IMG/VR virus record: IMGVR_UViG_3300025679_000007
Coordinates: 1 to 64,000 of that record
DNA: 64,000 bases
DNA from: a virus
Strand: one strand, 5' to 3'
Shown here piece by piece: positions 49,430-58,424 of the stretch. Made by a program: the position numbers and the translations under genes. How positions within the stretch are numbered: the first letter of the stretch is position 1; each line of letters begins with the position of its first letter. The notes beneath the pieces are model-generated. The model had not been told where the DNA came from. It did not search any database and saw only the letters and a list, made by a program, of their open reading frames with translations.

Positions 49430-52400
49430 CCGGAAATCATCCAATTACCGGGTCCCCGTGGAACCTGCTGCCGTTGTTGCCTCTGAGAAAACGTCAACTC
49501 GGGAAGGTCTCCCTCCAAGTACTCTGGCACCACATCAACGATATTGAGAGGAAGGGGGGCTGTCTGTTGAAAGGCGACCTGCCCTGGCTTCGCCCACGTC
49601 GACATGATGGTGGTGCGAATATCTCCCGTGAAAAGTTCCTGCACGGTGACGCCGCCCGGGGATACATAAGTACTACCCTGGTTTGGGGTCGTTACCATGC
49701 CGCTCCAGGCTGGCGCCAGGGATGGCGGCGACAGCGCCGCGCCGTCGGGCTGATTTGATCCCACCGCGACACTGATACTGGCGTCGACCCGCGCCGTGAG
49801 CGCTGTTACGGTTTTCCTGCGGCCCTGAAGCGTCATTTGTCCGGCTGGATCAAGTCTCGGCAACTGAAGCTGCGGTGTGAACGGCAATCCGACCTTGACG
49901 TTCGAGGCAAAATACGGAAGCGGAATCGTCCCCGTGCCACTGACGACCGTTGGGGGAATCGGCACGCCGTCCGCGATACCCGTGACCGTCAGTCCGGCGA
50001 GGTGAGTCAAACCGCCAACCGCGTCGATTGGGGCTGTCATGGTCCAACTGCCCGGAGGTTGCTGAATGACCCTTGGGGTCACGTCAGGAAACAACGCGAC
50101 CGGAGGCAGGTTCCAGGTTCCATTCACGGAACTCGTGCTGATGTAGCCGCTGATGGTGGCTATCCCACCGCCCATCCGAATGACGCTCCCGATATTCCCG
50201 GAGGAAAACACCGGGCTCGACGCATTAAAGATCACCACGCCACTGGCTGAATTGGCGTACAGGATGGCATTCGGGGCTGGCATCGGATTGGACAGGCCGC
50301 AATCGACACACCAAGGATCTTCCGTCGCCGCCCAGATGCGGTTATCCATCCTCTCGATGTAATAAGCGGTTCCACCAGCGGCCGCCACGCACGGTCGCGC
50401 GACCGCCACGTAAAGGGCGTCGACAGGCGGTTCCGTTACCGATGCGATAGACAGAAATTGTCCGAACGTGTCATGTCGCGCCCAGCCATAAACCTCTTGT
50501 TCCTTGAGGTAAGTTAATGACAACAAAACGCCGTCGTTCCGAATGAACCACGCAATCTTGTATGGCTCTTCGCACCACGCCGACTGCAAAATCTGAAATC
50601 CGGCGAACAACTGGCCGGAAAGTTGCGTCAGATCGGACCCGGTATAGATGTTGATCCAGAAATTCCAGGCCAGATCACGAACGATTGAACCTTTAGCCTG
50701 CACGTAGATGATATCGAAGTTCACCGTGAGCGGCGGTACGATATCGGAACACCCATTGAACGCCTGCTGAGTGGCCTGGATGCTGGTCGGCGTGATGGGT
50801 TGAGGATTGGTCGCGGAACTGCCGGAGCCACCAATCTGCCATGCCCCAAGACCGGTCAGGACCACAAGCCCTCCCGGCATCGGAATCATGAACTGGATAC
50901 CATTGACCTGTTGCGACCATGGCGTCGCGGTGATCGCGTCGTTTGCCGTGATCGGAATTGAAGTGTCGAAATTCAGAAAGTTGCCGGCCTGCGACATCCA
51001 TAACGTATCGGGATCGTTGAGGCTCCCCGCGTAAACCCGGCGTTGTTGCGTGTAAGCCGGCACGCTTGGCCACGTTCCCGTTGGCGGTCCCAGGGTCAAG
51101 GTTCCGGTCGCGCCAGTGCCGCCGCCGCTGTCCGTGAAAACCAGCGTATCGGTCCCACTGAAGTTCTGCCCGGCGCTCATGATTAAAACCGCCTGAATCA
51201 CCCCGGAGATAATGACCGGACCAGCGATAAAGCCGCTCCCCGTGCCGGACGTGATCGTGACCGTCGTGGCGCTCGTGTAACCGGCGCCTCCGGATGTTAT
51301 CGAACAGTACAGCACCGCGCCGCGAGCAAATGGGTCAGTATGCTGTGGCGGGACCGTCGTCACATCCGGGATGGTGTTGCTGTCGACGAACTGGGTTCCG
51401 TAGGACGTTCCGCAGTAGCCGAAAACCGCCCCGGCCGGCACGGGGAGGGCGTCAGTCGGATTCCCCGGATCGGTGTTATAGGAGGTCGGCGCCTTGTAGA
51501 TATTGTAGGTCGCGGCGTTCGCCACGGCGCTCCAGCTAACGATGTTGGACCCCGCCGTTGCCGCGATATCAACGCCATTTGTTAAATTGGCGATCGGCGA
51601 CGCCACGCTTTCTTCACCGGTCACCACTTCGACGGCGGTGACACAGTACGCATAGGCGGCGGGCAGCGTCGGTGGCGATGTCGCCGTGCTGGGCTGAACC
51701 GTCGCCGAAGCACCGGCGTTCGCCGGCGCCACGATGTTGGCCGCGAATGTGCTTTGCGTGAGCACCCAGTCCGATGCCGTGACCCTGGCGAGGTCGTAAG
51801 GGGGGTATTCGGCGCCATTTACCGTGTTGACGCAGCATAGCGTCATGACATCCGCCGATTGCGTGGTCTTCAAATAGGGCAGGTCACCCGCCGCCCATGG
51901 TGTCGCCAGAGTGTATATCCGGGCGACCGTTCCGCCGGAGGTATAAACCCCGTAGCTTGTCGCGTTGACCGAGTTGCCATTGAGGTCTTCCAGCGTGAAG
52001 TATCCGCTCGAAGCACTGGCCACGATGTAGGTTCCGCCATTAAGTTGCGTCGTTCCGCCGACCCCTTCGATAACGACCCAATCTCCATTGGCGAAGTTGT
52101 TCACCGCCGCGATTCCGCATGGATTGGTGTTCGAGGTGCCGGTGATCGTTTTCGCCGCTTCAACGACGGGCGCCCCATGGGCGTAAACCCGCATGTAGTT
52201 GTCGCCCAATTCCAACGCGTAACCCTGATTGATGTTGAACTGAAACTTAATGAGGCGTGGCGGAGCCTGGGCGTAGGTCTGTCTGCTGCGGTTGCAAAGC
52301 GCGGTCCCGGCCCGGCTGCAATACCCACCTCGGTATGAAACAAACCCGTTCCGCATTGTCGTGGCGGCCACGTGGATCTTCGCCAGGTCGACGTGACCGT

Positions 52401-52458
52401 ACAGCGCGGGCGCGATTTCACCGGCCGCGAAGGCGGTCTGTATGGAGAACTGCGGCAT
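49426..52458 (-). CDS. tail nozzle / tubular-B-like protein
   Basis: A 1010-residue protein. It begins FSIQTAFAAGEIAPALYGHV and then MRNGFVSYRGGYCSRAGTAL, the start pattern of podovirus tail proteins that form the lower tail tube or nozzle (F..GE..P.L.GR.D, N....GG...R.GT). Residues about 100-180 hold an FCCH-like beta insertion (NFANGDWVVIEGVGGTTQLN). Near 390-460 there is a GGAGYTSATTVTITSGTGSG module. The gene follows the five adaptor paralogues, as T7 gene 12 follows gene 11. Confidence 0.8.
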   Translation of the reverse strand: MPQFSIQTAFAAGEIAPALYGHVDLAKIHVAATTMRNGFVSYRGGYCSRAGTALCNRSRQTYAQAPPRLIKFQFNINQGYALELGDNYMRVYAHGAPVVEAAKTITGTSNTNPCGIAAVNNFANGDWVVIEGVGGTTQLNGGTYIVASASSGYFTLEDLNGNSVNATSYGVYTSGGTVARIYTLATPWAAGDLPYLKTTQSADVMTLCCVNTVNGAEYPPYDLARVTASDWVLTQSTFAANIVAPANAGASATVQPSTATSPPTLPAAYAYCVTAVEVVTGEESVASPIANLTNGVDIAATAGSNIVSWSAVANAATYNIYKAPTSYNTDPGNPTDALPVPAGAVFGYCGTSYGTQFVDSNTIPDVTTVPPQHTDPFARGAVLYCSITSGGAGYTSATTVTITSGTGSGFIAGPVIISGVIQAVLIMSAGQNFSGTDTLVFTDSGGGTGATGTLTLGPPTGTWPSVPAYTQQRRVYAGSLNDPDTLWMSQAGNFLNFDTSIPITANDAITATPWSQQVNGIQFMIPMPGGLVVLTGLGAWQIGGSGSSATNPQPITPTSIQATQQAFNGCSDIVPPLTVNFDIIYVQAKGSIVRDLAWNFWINIYTGSDLTQLSGQLFAGFQILQSAWCEEPYKIAWFIRNDGVLLSLTYLKEQEVYGWARHDTFGQFLSIASVTEPPVDALYVAVARPCVAAAGGTAYYIERMDNRIWAATEDPWCVDCGLSNPMPAPNAILYANSASGVVIFNASSPVFSSGNIGSVIRMGGGIATISGYISTSSVNGTWNLPPVALFPDVTPRVIQQPPGSWTMTAPIDAVGGLTHLAGLTVTGIADGVPIPPTVVSGTGTIPLPYFASNVKVGLPFTPQLQLPRLDPAGQMTLQGRRKTVTALTARVDASISVAVGSNQPDGAALSPPSLAPAWSGMVTTPNQGSTYVSPGGVTVQELFTGDIRTTIMSTWAKPGQVAFQQTAPLPLNIVDVVPEYLEGDLPELTFSQRQQRQQVPRGPGNWMISG

Positions 52459-52498
52459 GACTGTGTGGAGTGGCCTTTATCGTCGAGTTTTACTTGAC

Positions 52499-53416
52499 CT
52501 AATAGGCGATCCCGTCTCCGAACATACATGCGTCGTGCCCGTAACCGAGCACGCCGGCCCCGTTCCAATCCAGGCCGCCGGCGCGGCTACGGACCCGCAG
52601 CCAATCCGGCACATGGTCTACCGATGTCCATCCCTCGTTTCCGTCACTGACCCGCGCCTGATCCAGCGCGGCCTTGCAGATCGCGATCTGTTCATTCCGG
52701 ATCGAGGTCGCCGCCTTCCGGTCTGTCACGAGCGGCATCGCGAAGCACGACGCGAGAAGCGAGACAAACGCCTGACCAAACAGCGGGTCCCATTGATCCA
52801 CGTAGGTTATCAGCGACGTGTAAACGAGGTCGGCGCGGGATTGGTTCGTCAGGATAACAGTCTGACTGGCGAGCCCCTGTCCCATCGTGGTCGCTGTATC
52901 GGGGATTTGATCCCATGTGGTCGGTGCGCCGATCAGGGCCGGGATCGTGTCCGTGCCAACCAGAAAGCGGGCCGGAACCTGCCGCCCGAACGGCTGTTGG
53001 TTAAGGCCGCTCATCAACGGGTTAGACGGCAATGAGATGTTCCCGGTCGGCACATTGGAACCGGCATTGTTAAACGAGGTCGGCACGAACCGCGCCTTCA
53101 CGCAGTCGATCGGCCACGCGTATTCGTACGTCCACGGGATCATGCCCGGCGTGCCGCTACCGACGAACGGTGGATTGATCCCCTCGGCGATCTGCTGTTG
53201 CGAGGTTTGCCCCGTGGCGTCCTGAAGCAGAACCATCGAGACGCGACGCCGCGCGAAATTCCAATGCGCCGACCGGAACAGTTGGCGCAGCGCCGGGCCA
53301 TAATGACGCCGCGCGACCATCGCCTCCTTGGCACCATCGTTAAGATCGACGATCGAATTCGGATTGCCGATCAGGTCAAGCGCCCTGTTGCAGATATCCT
53401 CTGGGCGCGTTGGCAT
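52499..53416 (-). CDS. tail adaptor (gp11/tubular-A-like) paralogue 5
   Basis: A 305-residue member of the adaptor family: EDICNRALDLIGNPNSIVDL, ALRQLFRSAHWNFARRRVSM, PWTYEYAWPIDCVKARFV and YTSLITYVDQWDPLFGQAFV are the conserved blocks (helical start, aromatic RSAHWNFA, YEYAWP.DC, WDPLF). It has a ~60-residue insertion (SNVPTGNISLPSNPLMSGLN) and a long C-terminal extension. T7 gp11 forms the dodecamer between portal and nozzle. Confidence 0.8.
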   Translation of the reverse strand: MPTRPEDICNRALDLIGNPNSIVDLNDGAKEAMVARRHYGPALRQLFRSAHWNFARRRVSMVLLQDATGQTSQQQIAEGINPPFVGSGTPGMIPWTYEYAWPIDCVKARFVPTSFNNAGSNVPTGNISLPSNPLMSGLNQQPFGRQVPARFLVGTDTIPALIGAPTTWDQIPDTATTMGQGLASQTVILTNQSRADLVYTSLITYVDQWDPLFGQAFVSLLASCFAMPLVTDRKAATSIRNEQIAICKAALDQARVSDGNEGWTSVDHVPDWLRVRSRAGGLDWNGAGVLGYGHDACMFGDGIAY

Positions 53417-53420
53417 GGCG

Positions 53421-54026
53421 TTACCCTCTGTTGTCGGCGACGCTCACGACGCTGCCGGCCGCTTCGGCCATGCGCGCCTTGACCGCCTCCGGGTCGGATC
53501 GCAGCGCCTCCTGGAACCGCAACGCGAGGCGTTCGATCAAGGCTTCGATGAACCGTGGCTCCGGCGACCATTGAGCGGGATCGTCGATCAGAGCAGTAAA
53601 CGATGCGACGGCCCCGGCCAAATTACTCAGGACGACTTTCTGTCCCAGGGCTGAATCGTTGGCGATGGTGAAGATGTTCGGCACCGGGTCCCACTCCGGA
53701 AGCGCCACCGGCGTCGGCCGGACCGATCGAATTCTCAGGCATCCAGAAGGGTAGGCATACTCGTAAATCCACGGCAGCAAGGGGTAGATCGAGGTCCACG
53801 GCGTCAACCCGTATCCCCCTACCGGCGCCGTCTTCAATAGCTTGAGGCCGATCTCCTGTCTGGCGAACTGCCAGTCCTCCGACTCCATGAGTTCGTCGCG
53901 GGCCTGAACATAAATTTCAATCGCGGCCCGCGACGCGACGGACCCTTCGTAAATGGAACCGATCGGGGTTGGATAACCAATCCGGCGGAGCGCCTTGTTG
54001 CAAATGTCCTCAACCGCGATCGCCAT
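53421..54026 (-). CDS. tail adaptor paralogue 4
   Basis: A 201-residue adaptor: VEDICNKALRRIGYPTPIGS, ESEDWQFARQEIGLKLL, PWIYEYAYPSGCLRIRSVRP, PEPRFIEALIERLALRFQ. Most similar to paralogue 2 (54598-55206), with which it shares GSIYEGS, LKTAPxGGYG and RSVRPTPVALPE. The DNA is identical over 53941-53975 and 53694-53731, so the copies arose recently or exchange sequence. Coupled to the upstream gene by TGATG. Confidence 0.8.
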   Translation of the reverse strand: MAIAVEDICNKALRRIGYPTPIGSIYEGSVASRAAIEIYVQARDELMESEDWQFARQEIGLKLLKTAPVGGYGLTPWTSIYPLLPWIYEYAYPSGCLRIRSVRPTPVALPEWDPVPNIFTIANDSALGQKVVLSNLAGAVASFTALIDDPAQWSPEPRFIEALIERLALRFQEALRSDPEAVKARMAEAAGSVVSVADNRG

Positions 54027-54598
54027 CAGGAATCCTTGCCCACATCGATGCCGGCGATTTTAAGAGCCGTGGCGTATCCGTCAGGGCCGCCCTTGCTCTG
54101 GCCGTGCTCGTCCTTGGAGGACAACAGCGGCGCCAAGGACGCACTGAGGTATTGCACGACCGTTTCAGTGAATAATGGGTTCCAGAAATCCTCGGTTACG
54201 CCGCTTGTCGTGTAGACCAGGCTGGCGGAAGCGGTATTCGTCCAGATCACTGTCGCCATGACGCCACCGATGACATTCGCGCCAACGTCCCATCGTGTCG
54301 GAATTGGGCTGTTCAGCGCGCCGTTGTTCGGGACCACCATGCGCACCTTCAGGCAATCGGCGGGATAGACGTACTCAAAATCCCATCCAAACTGGGCGCC
54401 GTTGCCGGACAACGCGAGAGTCGCCGCCTTGCGTGAGAATTCGTGGTCCGAAGCCCGAAGCAGCGCCCAAACCGTTTGCGTGTATTGCCGCAACGCGATC
54501 TGGGATTCCCGGCTGCCGTCTTGTGGGTCGCCGATCGTGATTTCACAGCCGGCCAGGTTAAGCGCCCGATTGATGATGTCAGCGGGATAAACGGTCAT
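54026..54598 (-). CDS. tail adaptor paralogue 3
   Basis: A 190-residue adaptor: ADIINRALNLAGCEITIGDP, LLRASDHEFSRKAATLA, WDFEYVYPADCLKVRMVVPN and YTTSGVTEDFWNPLFTETVV. More divergent than paralogues 2 and 4 but with all family blocks. Coupled by TGATG on both sides. Confidence 0.8.
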   Translation of the reverse strand: MTVYPADIINRALNLAGCEITIGDPQDGSRESQIALRQYTQTVWALLRASDHEFSRKAATLALSGNGAQFGWDFEYVYPADCLKVRMVVPNNGALNSPIPTRWDVGANVIGGVMATVIWTNTASASLVYTTSGVTEDFWNPLFTETVVQYLSASLAPLLSSKDEHGQSKGGPDGYATALKIAGIDVGKDS

Positions 54599-55206
54599 CA
54601 GCCGCGCCTCATGTCGGCGATCATCGTGGCGCCTTCAGCATCCCGATCAGCGGTCTGAACCGGATTCTGCTCCTGGGCGAATTGCCGCTCAAATTCCACG
54701 GCCAACGCCTCTATCAAGGCATCGAGAAAGCCAGCGTCATTCCATGCCGCGGGGTTCGTGACGCGGCCGGTAATGGTGGCCTGGGCGTTCAGCAGGTTGG
54801 TCAACACCACCAAAGACCCTGACGCCGTATCGCTCCCGACCACGAAGATGTTCGGAAACACGTTGCGCTCCGGAAGCGCCACCGGCGTCGGCCGGACCGA
54901 TCGAACCATGATGCAGGACATTGGATAGGCATACTCATACCCCCAGGGGAGCGGTGGATTGTTCACGGCGCTCCATGGCGTCGAGCCATACCCTCCGGCC
55001 GGCGCCGTCTTCAGCGCAGCGCCCAGGCTTACCGTCTGCCTGGCGAAACCCCAGTCCCGCTCGCGCAACACCGCGTCTCTGATCTGGCCGTAATAGTCGA
55101 GCGCGATCCGGGAGGCCCGCGACCCTTCGTAAATGGAACCGATCGGGGTTGGATACTTCACGCGGCGAAGCGCGGCGTTCAGAATGTCTTCGACCGCCAG
55201 CACCAT
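54598..55206 (-). CDS. tail adaptor paralogue 2
   Basis: A 202-residue adaptor starting at ATG 55206 with AAGGGG upstream: VEDILNAALRRVKYPTPIGS, RERDWGFARQTVSLG, PWGYEYAYPMSCIMVRSVRP, FLDALIEALAVEFERQF. It is the closest relative of paralogue 4. Its stop overlaps the next start (TGATG). Confidence 0.8.
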   Translation of the reverse strand: MVLAVEDILNAALRRVKYPTPIGSIYEGSRASRIALDYYGQIRDAVLRERDWGFARQTVSLGAALKTAPAGGYGSTPWSAVNNPPLPWGYEYAYPMSCIMVRSVRPTPVALPERNVFPNIFVVGSDTASGSLVVLTNLLNAQATITGRVTNPAAWNDAGFLDALIEALAVEFERQFAQEQNPVQTADRDAEGATMIADMRRG

Positions 55207-55220
55207 GACGACGCGACCCC

Positions 55221-55838
55221 TTAGTTGTGCAGTGTGTCGCTGGTGATCACGAGGGTGCCGCCGATGGCGTTCACGGTGCCGGCGTTCCACTCGACCGAAA
55301 GCTCACCGCTTCCCGGCGCGACCGTCACCCCAGAGGAAAATGTCGCGACCGGACCACCCTGCCAGTCGGCCATGAGCGTGCCGCTGTTGACCTGAATGCC
55401 AGCACCGTGCGCGATGACGGCGCCCGCGTTCCACTGCGCCTGCAACGTGTCACTGTTGATCGCCAGGCCGGTGTTCACCGCCACCACAAGGCCACCCTGC
55501 CAGTATGCCTCCAGCGTGCCGCCGGCCAGAAGCGTCAGGCCGGCCCCGATGCTGGAAATGATCGCGCCGGATGCCTGAAGCGATCCGCCCGCATTGAACG
55601 AAAGACCACCCGCCAAGGGAATGGTCGTGGCGACAGCGGCGACGGTTCCTGGATTGCCAAGCAATGTCGCCGCGAGTTGTGACTTCGCGGTAAGCGTGCC
55701 GCCAAGCTTAACGGGACCCTCGACAAAAAACGGGTTCGGACCAACAACGATCAAAGCGCCGAGTTGTGGCGCCCCGCGCGGGATGCGGAGCGCTTCATTT
55801 CCCGGTTGTGGATAGACCGGTAATTTGCCGGTCGGCAT
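55221..55838 (-). CDS. beta-repeat structural protein within the adaptor cluster
   Basis: A 205-residue protein built from repeats of about 15-25 residues (LAGGTLEAYWQGGLVVAVNT; INSDTLQAQWNAGAVIAHG; VNSGTLMADWQGGPVATFSS; GELSVEWNAGTVNAIGGT). The recurring [L/M].A.W..G.V and G..L....TL pattern predicts stacked beta strands. It lies between adaptor paralogues 1 and 2, so it may decorate the neck or tail. No family recognised. Confidence 0.65.
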   Translation of the reverse strand: MPTGKLPVYPQPGNEALRIPRGAPQLGALIVVGPNPFFVEGPVKLGGTLTAKSQLAATLLGNPGTVAAVATTIPLAGGLSFNAGGSLQASGAIISSIGAGLTLLAGGTLEAYWQGGLVVAVNTGLAINSDTLQAQWNAGAVIAHGAGIQVNSGTLMADWQGGPVATFSSGVTVAPGSGELSVEWNAGTVNAIGGTLVITSDTLHN

Positions 55839-56668
55839 CAGCTATCGCGATCCGGAGCATCCGCGCTGATTTTCCCGGACGTATCCAGCATTTCCCTTCC
55901 GAGATCGGGCCGCCCCGCAACGGGAATGGTTACCATCGAACCAATGAACCGAACCGCCATCTCCGTGAAAATGCTGTCCCAGTCATACTCCGTGATGAGG
56001 GATGTGGAATAGATCAGCGAAGCGCCCACCACATCCGCCCAGATCACTTGCTGGGTGGTGAACACGACTTCGGTTATGTCGATAAAAAATCCGGTGCCGA
56101 TCCCTGGTTGCGTCCCACCCGTCGCCGTGGCGGTGATCGCCGGCCCATATCCAGACCCATTCGATGTCAGCGTGTAGGTGCCCACCGCCCCGGCACTCAA
56201 CACGGTGTCGATGACGTAAGTCGCGACCGCGCCAGTGCCACCAAGAATCGTGCCGGTGTCGCCCACCCCGTAGCCGGTGCCGTTGTAGCCGACAAATGAA
56301 CCCGCTATGATCCCGGTCACGGTTACGTCACCGACATCCCACCGCACCGGCTGCGGATCGTTCTGATCCCACGTCGCCGGGGCGATCTGGCGAACCCGTA
56401 TGCAGTCGTCCGGGTAAGCGTATTCGTAGGCCCATTGGAGCGGCGGTGTGTTCCCGGTCTGGATCATGGGAATGCTTCTGCGGCAAAACTCGAAATCCTG
56501 ATTGCGCAAAAGCATCTGGACCGCGCCAACATACAAAGTGGCGCAGTAGATTCCTGCGGCGGACCCATCGAAGTTGGTTGCCACGGTTCCGCTGGCGAGG
56601 GGTGGCCCCTGCGCGATTTGCGTGAGCGCCCGATTAACAACTTCGAGAGCGGTCAGGCCGAATGGCAT
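55838..56668 (-). CDS. tail adaptor paralogue 1, with inserted beta module
   Basis: A 276-residue adaptor: ALEVVNRALTQIAQGPPLAS, LLRNQDFEFCRRSIPMI, QWAYEYAYPDDCIRVRQIAP and YSTSLITEYDWDSIFTEMAV. Between the two halves, about residues 120-200, lies a Gly-rich module (YNGTGYGVGDTGTILGGTGA ... TLTSNGSGYGPAITATATGG) of the GxGY type seen in fibres and in the nozzle protein. It is the first of the five paralogues to be transcribed. Confidence 0.8.
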   Translation of the reverse strand: MPFGLTALEVVNRALTQIAQGPPLASGTVATNFDGSAAGIYCATLYVGAVQMLLRNQDFEFCRRSIPMIQTGNTPPLQWAYEYAYPDDCIRVRQIAPATWDQNDPQPVRWDVGDVTVTGIIAGSFVGYNGTGYGVGDTGTILGGTGAVATYVIDTVLSAGAVGTYTLTSNGSGYGPAITATATGGTQPGIGTGFFIDITEVVFTTQQVIWADVVGASLIYSTSLITEYDWDSIFTEMAVRFIGSMVTIPVAGRPDLGREMLDTSGKISADAPDRDS

Positions 56669-56674
56669 TTGAGG

Positions 56675-57088
56675 TTACTGGACCTTGCCGGACTTCGCGT
56701 TTGGATCGATGTCATCGATGACTTCCATGAGAAGCCAACCGCTAAACCCGGCCTTCCCCATCAGCCGCTCGATGACGCCCAGTTCAGTGCCATCGACCAC
56801 CGCCGCCGGATCGTCGCGGAGTTTCTTCGCGAGCACGGCGCGGTCATATCTCTGCTGCCATCCAAGCGATTTTTCATCCTCATAGGTCCCGTTCAACGCG
56901 ATGGCCACGGCACCACCCACCGTGAGGGGCGGGCATTTCGAGCAATCCTTGCTATCCGCCGCCATGGCGGTCGGGTCTGGCACCACCGCGCCCTGTGGAT
57001 TGGTGATGATTTTCGTCATGTCGGCCGGATGACTTTGTGCCAAGGCGATGCTCGGAAGAAGCAATAAGGCAAGCAGCACGCGTTTCAT
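56675..57088 (-). CDS. exported small protein
   Basis: ATG 57088 overlaps the upstream stop. A clear signal peptide (MKRVLLALLLLPSIALA, before QSHPADM) precedes a 120-residue soluble domain with DSKDCSKCPPLTVGGAVAIA and helical QQRYDRAVLAKKLRDDPAAV, then FSGWLLMEVIDDIDP. A single Cys pair (CSKC) could form a disulphide or bind metal. Its pattern recalls small phage proteins near adaptor genes, but the export signal is unexpected there. Confidence 0.65.
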   Translation of the reverse strand: MKRVLLALLLLPSIALAQSHPADMTKIITNPQGAVVPDPTAMAADSKDCSKCPPLTVGGAVAIALNGTYEDEKSLGWQQRYDRAVLAKKLRDDPAAVVDGTELGVIERLMGKAGFSGWLLMEVIDDIDPNAKSGKVQ

Positions 57089-58410
57089 GGGCAAACCTTT
57101 ACCGTTTCTGAGTCGTCCCACAGCGTTCCGGTCGGTTGACTGGAACAAGAGGTCACGAGCGCGGCCGCCTGGACCGAGCCGGACAACCGAATGACGCCGG
57201 TGCCTTTGGGTAGGAGTGTCATGCCGATATTCGGATCGGATGGGCCGCCGGTTTCCAGTGTCGGGTCGGTTCCCGAGGGCTGCGCTTGCATGATGAAGGT
57301 GTTCTGCGTCCCGCTCGTCAGCCCCTGCACCCGAAAGGTTGGATTTCCGCCGGCATCAAGAAACTGAACGTCGCCGCCCGGTCCGGTGGATGCCCGGATG
57401 GAGTCTGTGTGCACCGTATTGTTGCCATCGACCCGAAATCCGCTCGGTCCCTTCAGGAAGGCGTCCGAGAAGGTGGCCGCCGAGAAGTCGATGCCATCGG
57501 CGGCGGTGCCTGAATTCGAGAGGATCAAAGTGCCGCCGACGGAAACAGGCAGACCAGTGTTCGGGGGAAGCGCGCCAAAGAAGATGCCGGCGTTGTTCCA
57601 GGTCCAGCCGGCGGGGCGGATGTTCAACGCGGTCTCGAACACCGAGGCATGAGAGGCGCTGAGATCGACGATCGACATACCCTCGCCCCACTTGAAGTTG
57701 GCGCCGGGGGATGTCTCCACATCCATCTCGAACCCGTCGATTTCGTTCCAGTAGATCGGCTGGCCGTGATTGTCGTTGGCGGACAGGCGCATGAATCCAG
57801 CGTAGGCGAACGCGTCGCCCTGCGCCGCGCTGGGCGTGCCACCGGCATTCGCCGCGATGGTCAAACCGACCGAGAGGGCCCCCTCAAACAGATTGGTGGT
57901 TCCCCCGATGGCATCGGTCATGATGGTATCGATGAACATGCCATTGTGTGATCCGGTGGCCGACCCGCCGCCGTAATGATCGATCAAAGTCAACCCGTTC
58001 ACGCCCCCAACGCTCGTGCCGGTCATGCTCTCATTGACCTGGATCAGGTTCAGCGGAATTTCACACCCTGCGCTGTCGTTATAGCAGCCGGTGGAAAGGC
58101 CGGAGTATTGCTGGGTCAGGTAAATCCCGACGTTGTTCGTTCCAGGGTAACCGCCGGCCCATGCGACATTGGTTGATTGAACCAAGGTCGCCGTCATGTT
58201 GAGGTTTGTCACGGTCTGACCTGGGCTGAACGGCAACAGCGTTTTGATGAAGGCCAGGGAAATCCCGGAATCGCCCACATAGCCGTTGCGCAACCATTGC
58301 GGCACATTGCCAGGCGCGACCGGCCCGACCTGAAGCACGCTTTGAGCGAACGCCACCGGCGTTAAAAAAGAAAAAGCCGCCCCGAAGGCGGCTCCTAAGA
58401 AAAAACGCAC
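57085..58410 (-). CDS. exported tailspike-like beta protein with terminator in its signal-peptide codons
   Basis: GTG start preceded by AAAAAGGATCAGCACC. Signal peptide MRFFLGAAFGAAFSFLTPVA, cut before QSVLQ. The 441-residue protein is Gly/Asn-rich and beta-rich (YYGGGSATGS-like stretches, DHYGGGSATGSHNGMFIDTI; FEGALSVGLTIAANAGGTPS; GPGGDVQFLDAGGNPTFRVQ), like phage proteins with beta-helix bodies and a C-terminal beta domain (GSVQAAALVTSCSS...). Codons 6-18 overlap a canonical intrinsic terminator (58363-58393). It is coupled by ATGA to the next exported gene. Confidence 0.75.
   Translation of the reverse strand: MRFFLGAAFGAAFSFLTPVAFAQSVLQVGPVAPGNVPQWLRNGYVGDSGISLAFIKTLLPFSPGQTVTNLNMTATLVQSTNVAWAGGYPGTNNVGIYLTQQYSGLSTGCYNDSAGCEIPLNLIQVNESMTGTSVGGVNGLTLIDHYGGGSATGSHNGMFIDTIMTDAIGGTTNLFEGALSVGLTIAANAGGTPSAAQGDAFAYAGFMRLSANDNHGQPIYWNEIDGFEMDVETSPGANFKWGEGMSIVDLSASHASVFETALNIRPAGWTWNNAGIFFGALPPNTGLPVSVGGTLILSNSGTAADGIDFSAATFSDAFLKGPSGFRVDGNNTVHTDSIRASTGPGGDVQFLDAGGNPTFRVQGLTSGTQNTFIMQAQPSGTDPTLETGGPSDPNIGMTLLPKGTGVIRLSGSVQAAALVTSCSSQPTGTLWDDSETVKVCP
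58363..58393 (-). terminator. intrinsic terminator/attenuator inside coding sequence
   Basis: On the minus strand AGCCGCC-TTCGG-GGCGGCT (perfect 7-bp stem, 58375-58393) is followed by TTTTTCTTTTTTAAC. This is a textbook Rho-independent terminator, placed 17-48 bases after the GTG start of the 441-residue exported protein, and between the capsid-proximal genes and the neck/tail genes. Confidence 0.8.
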
Positions 58411-58424
58411 GGTGCTGATCCTTT

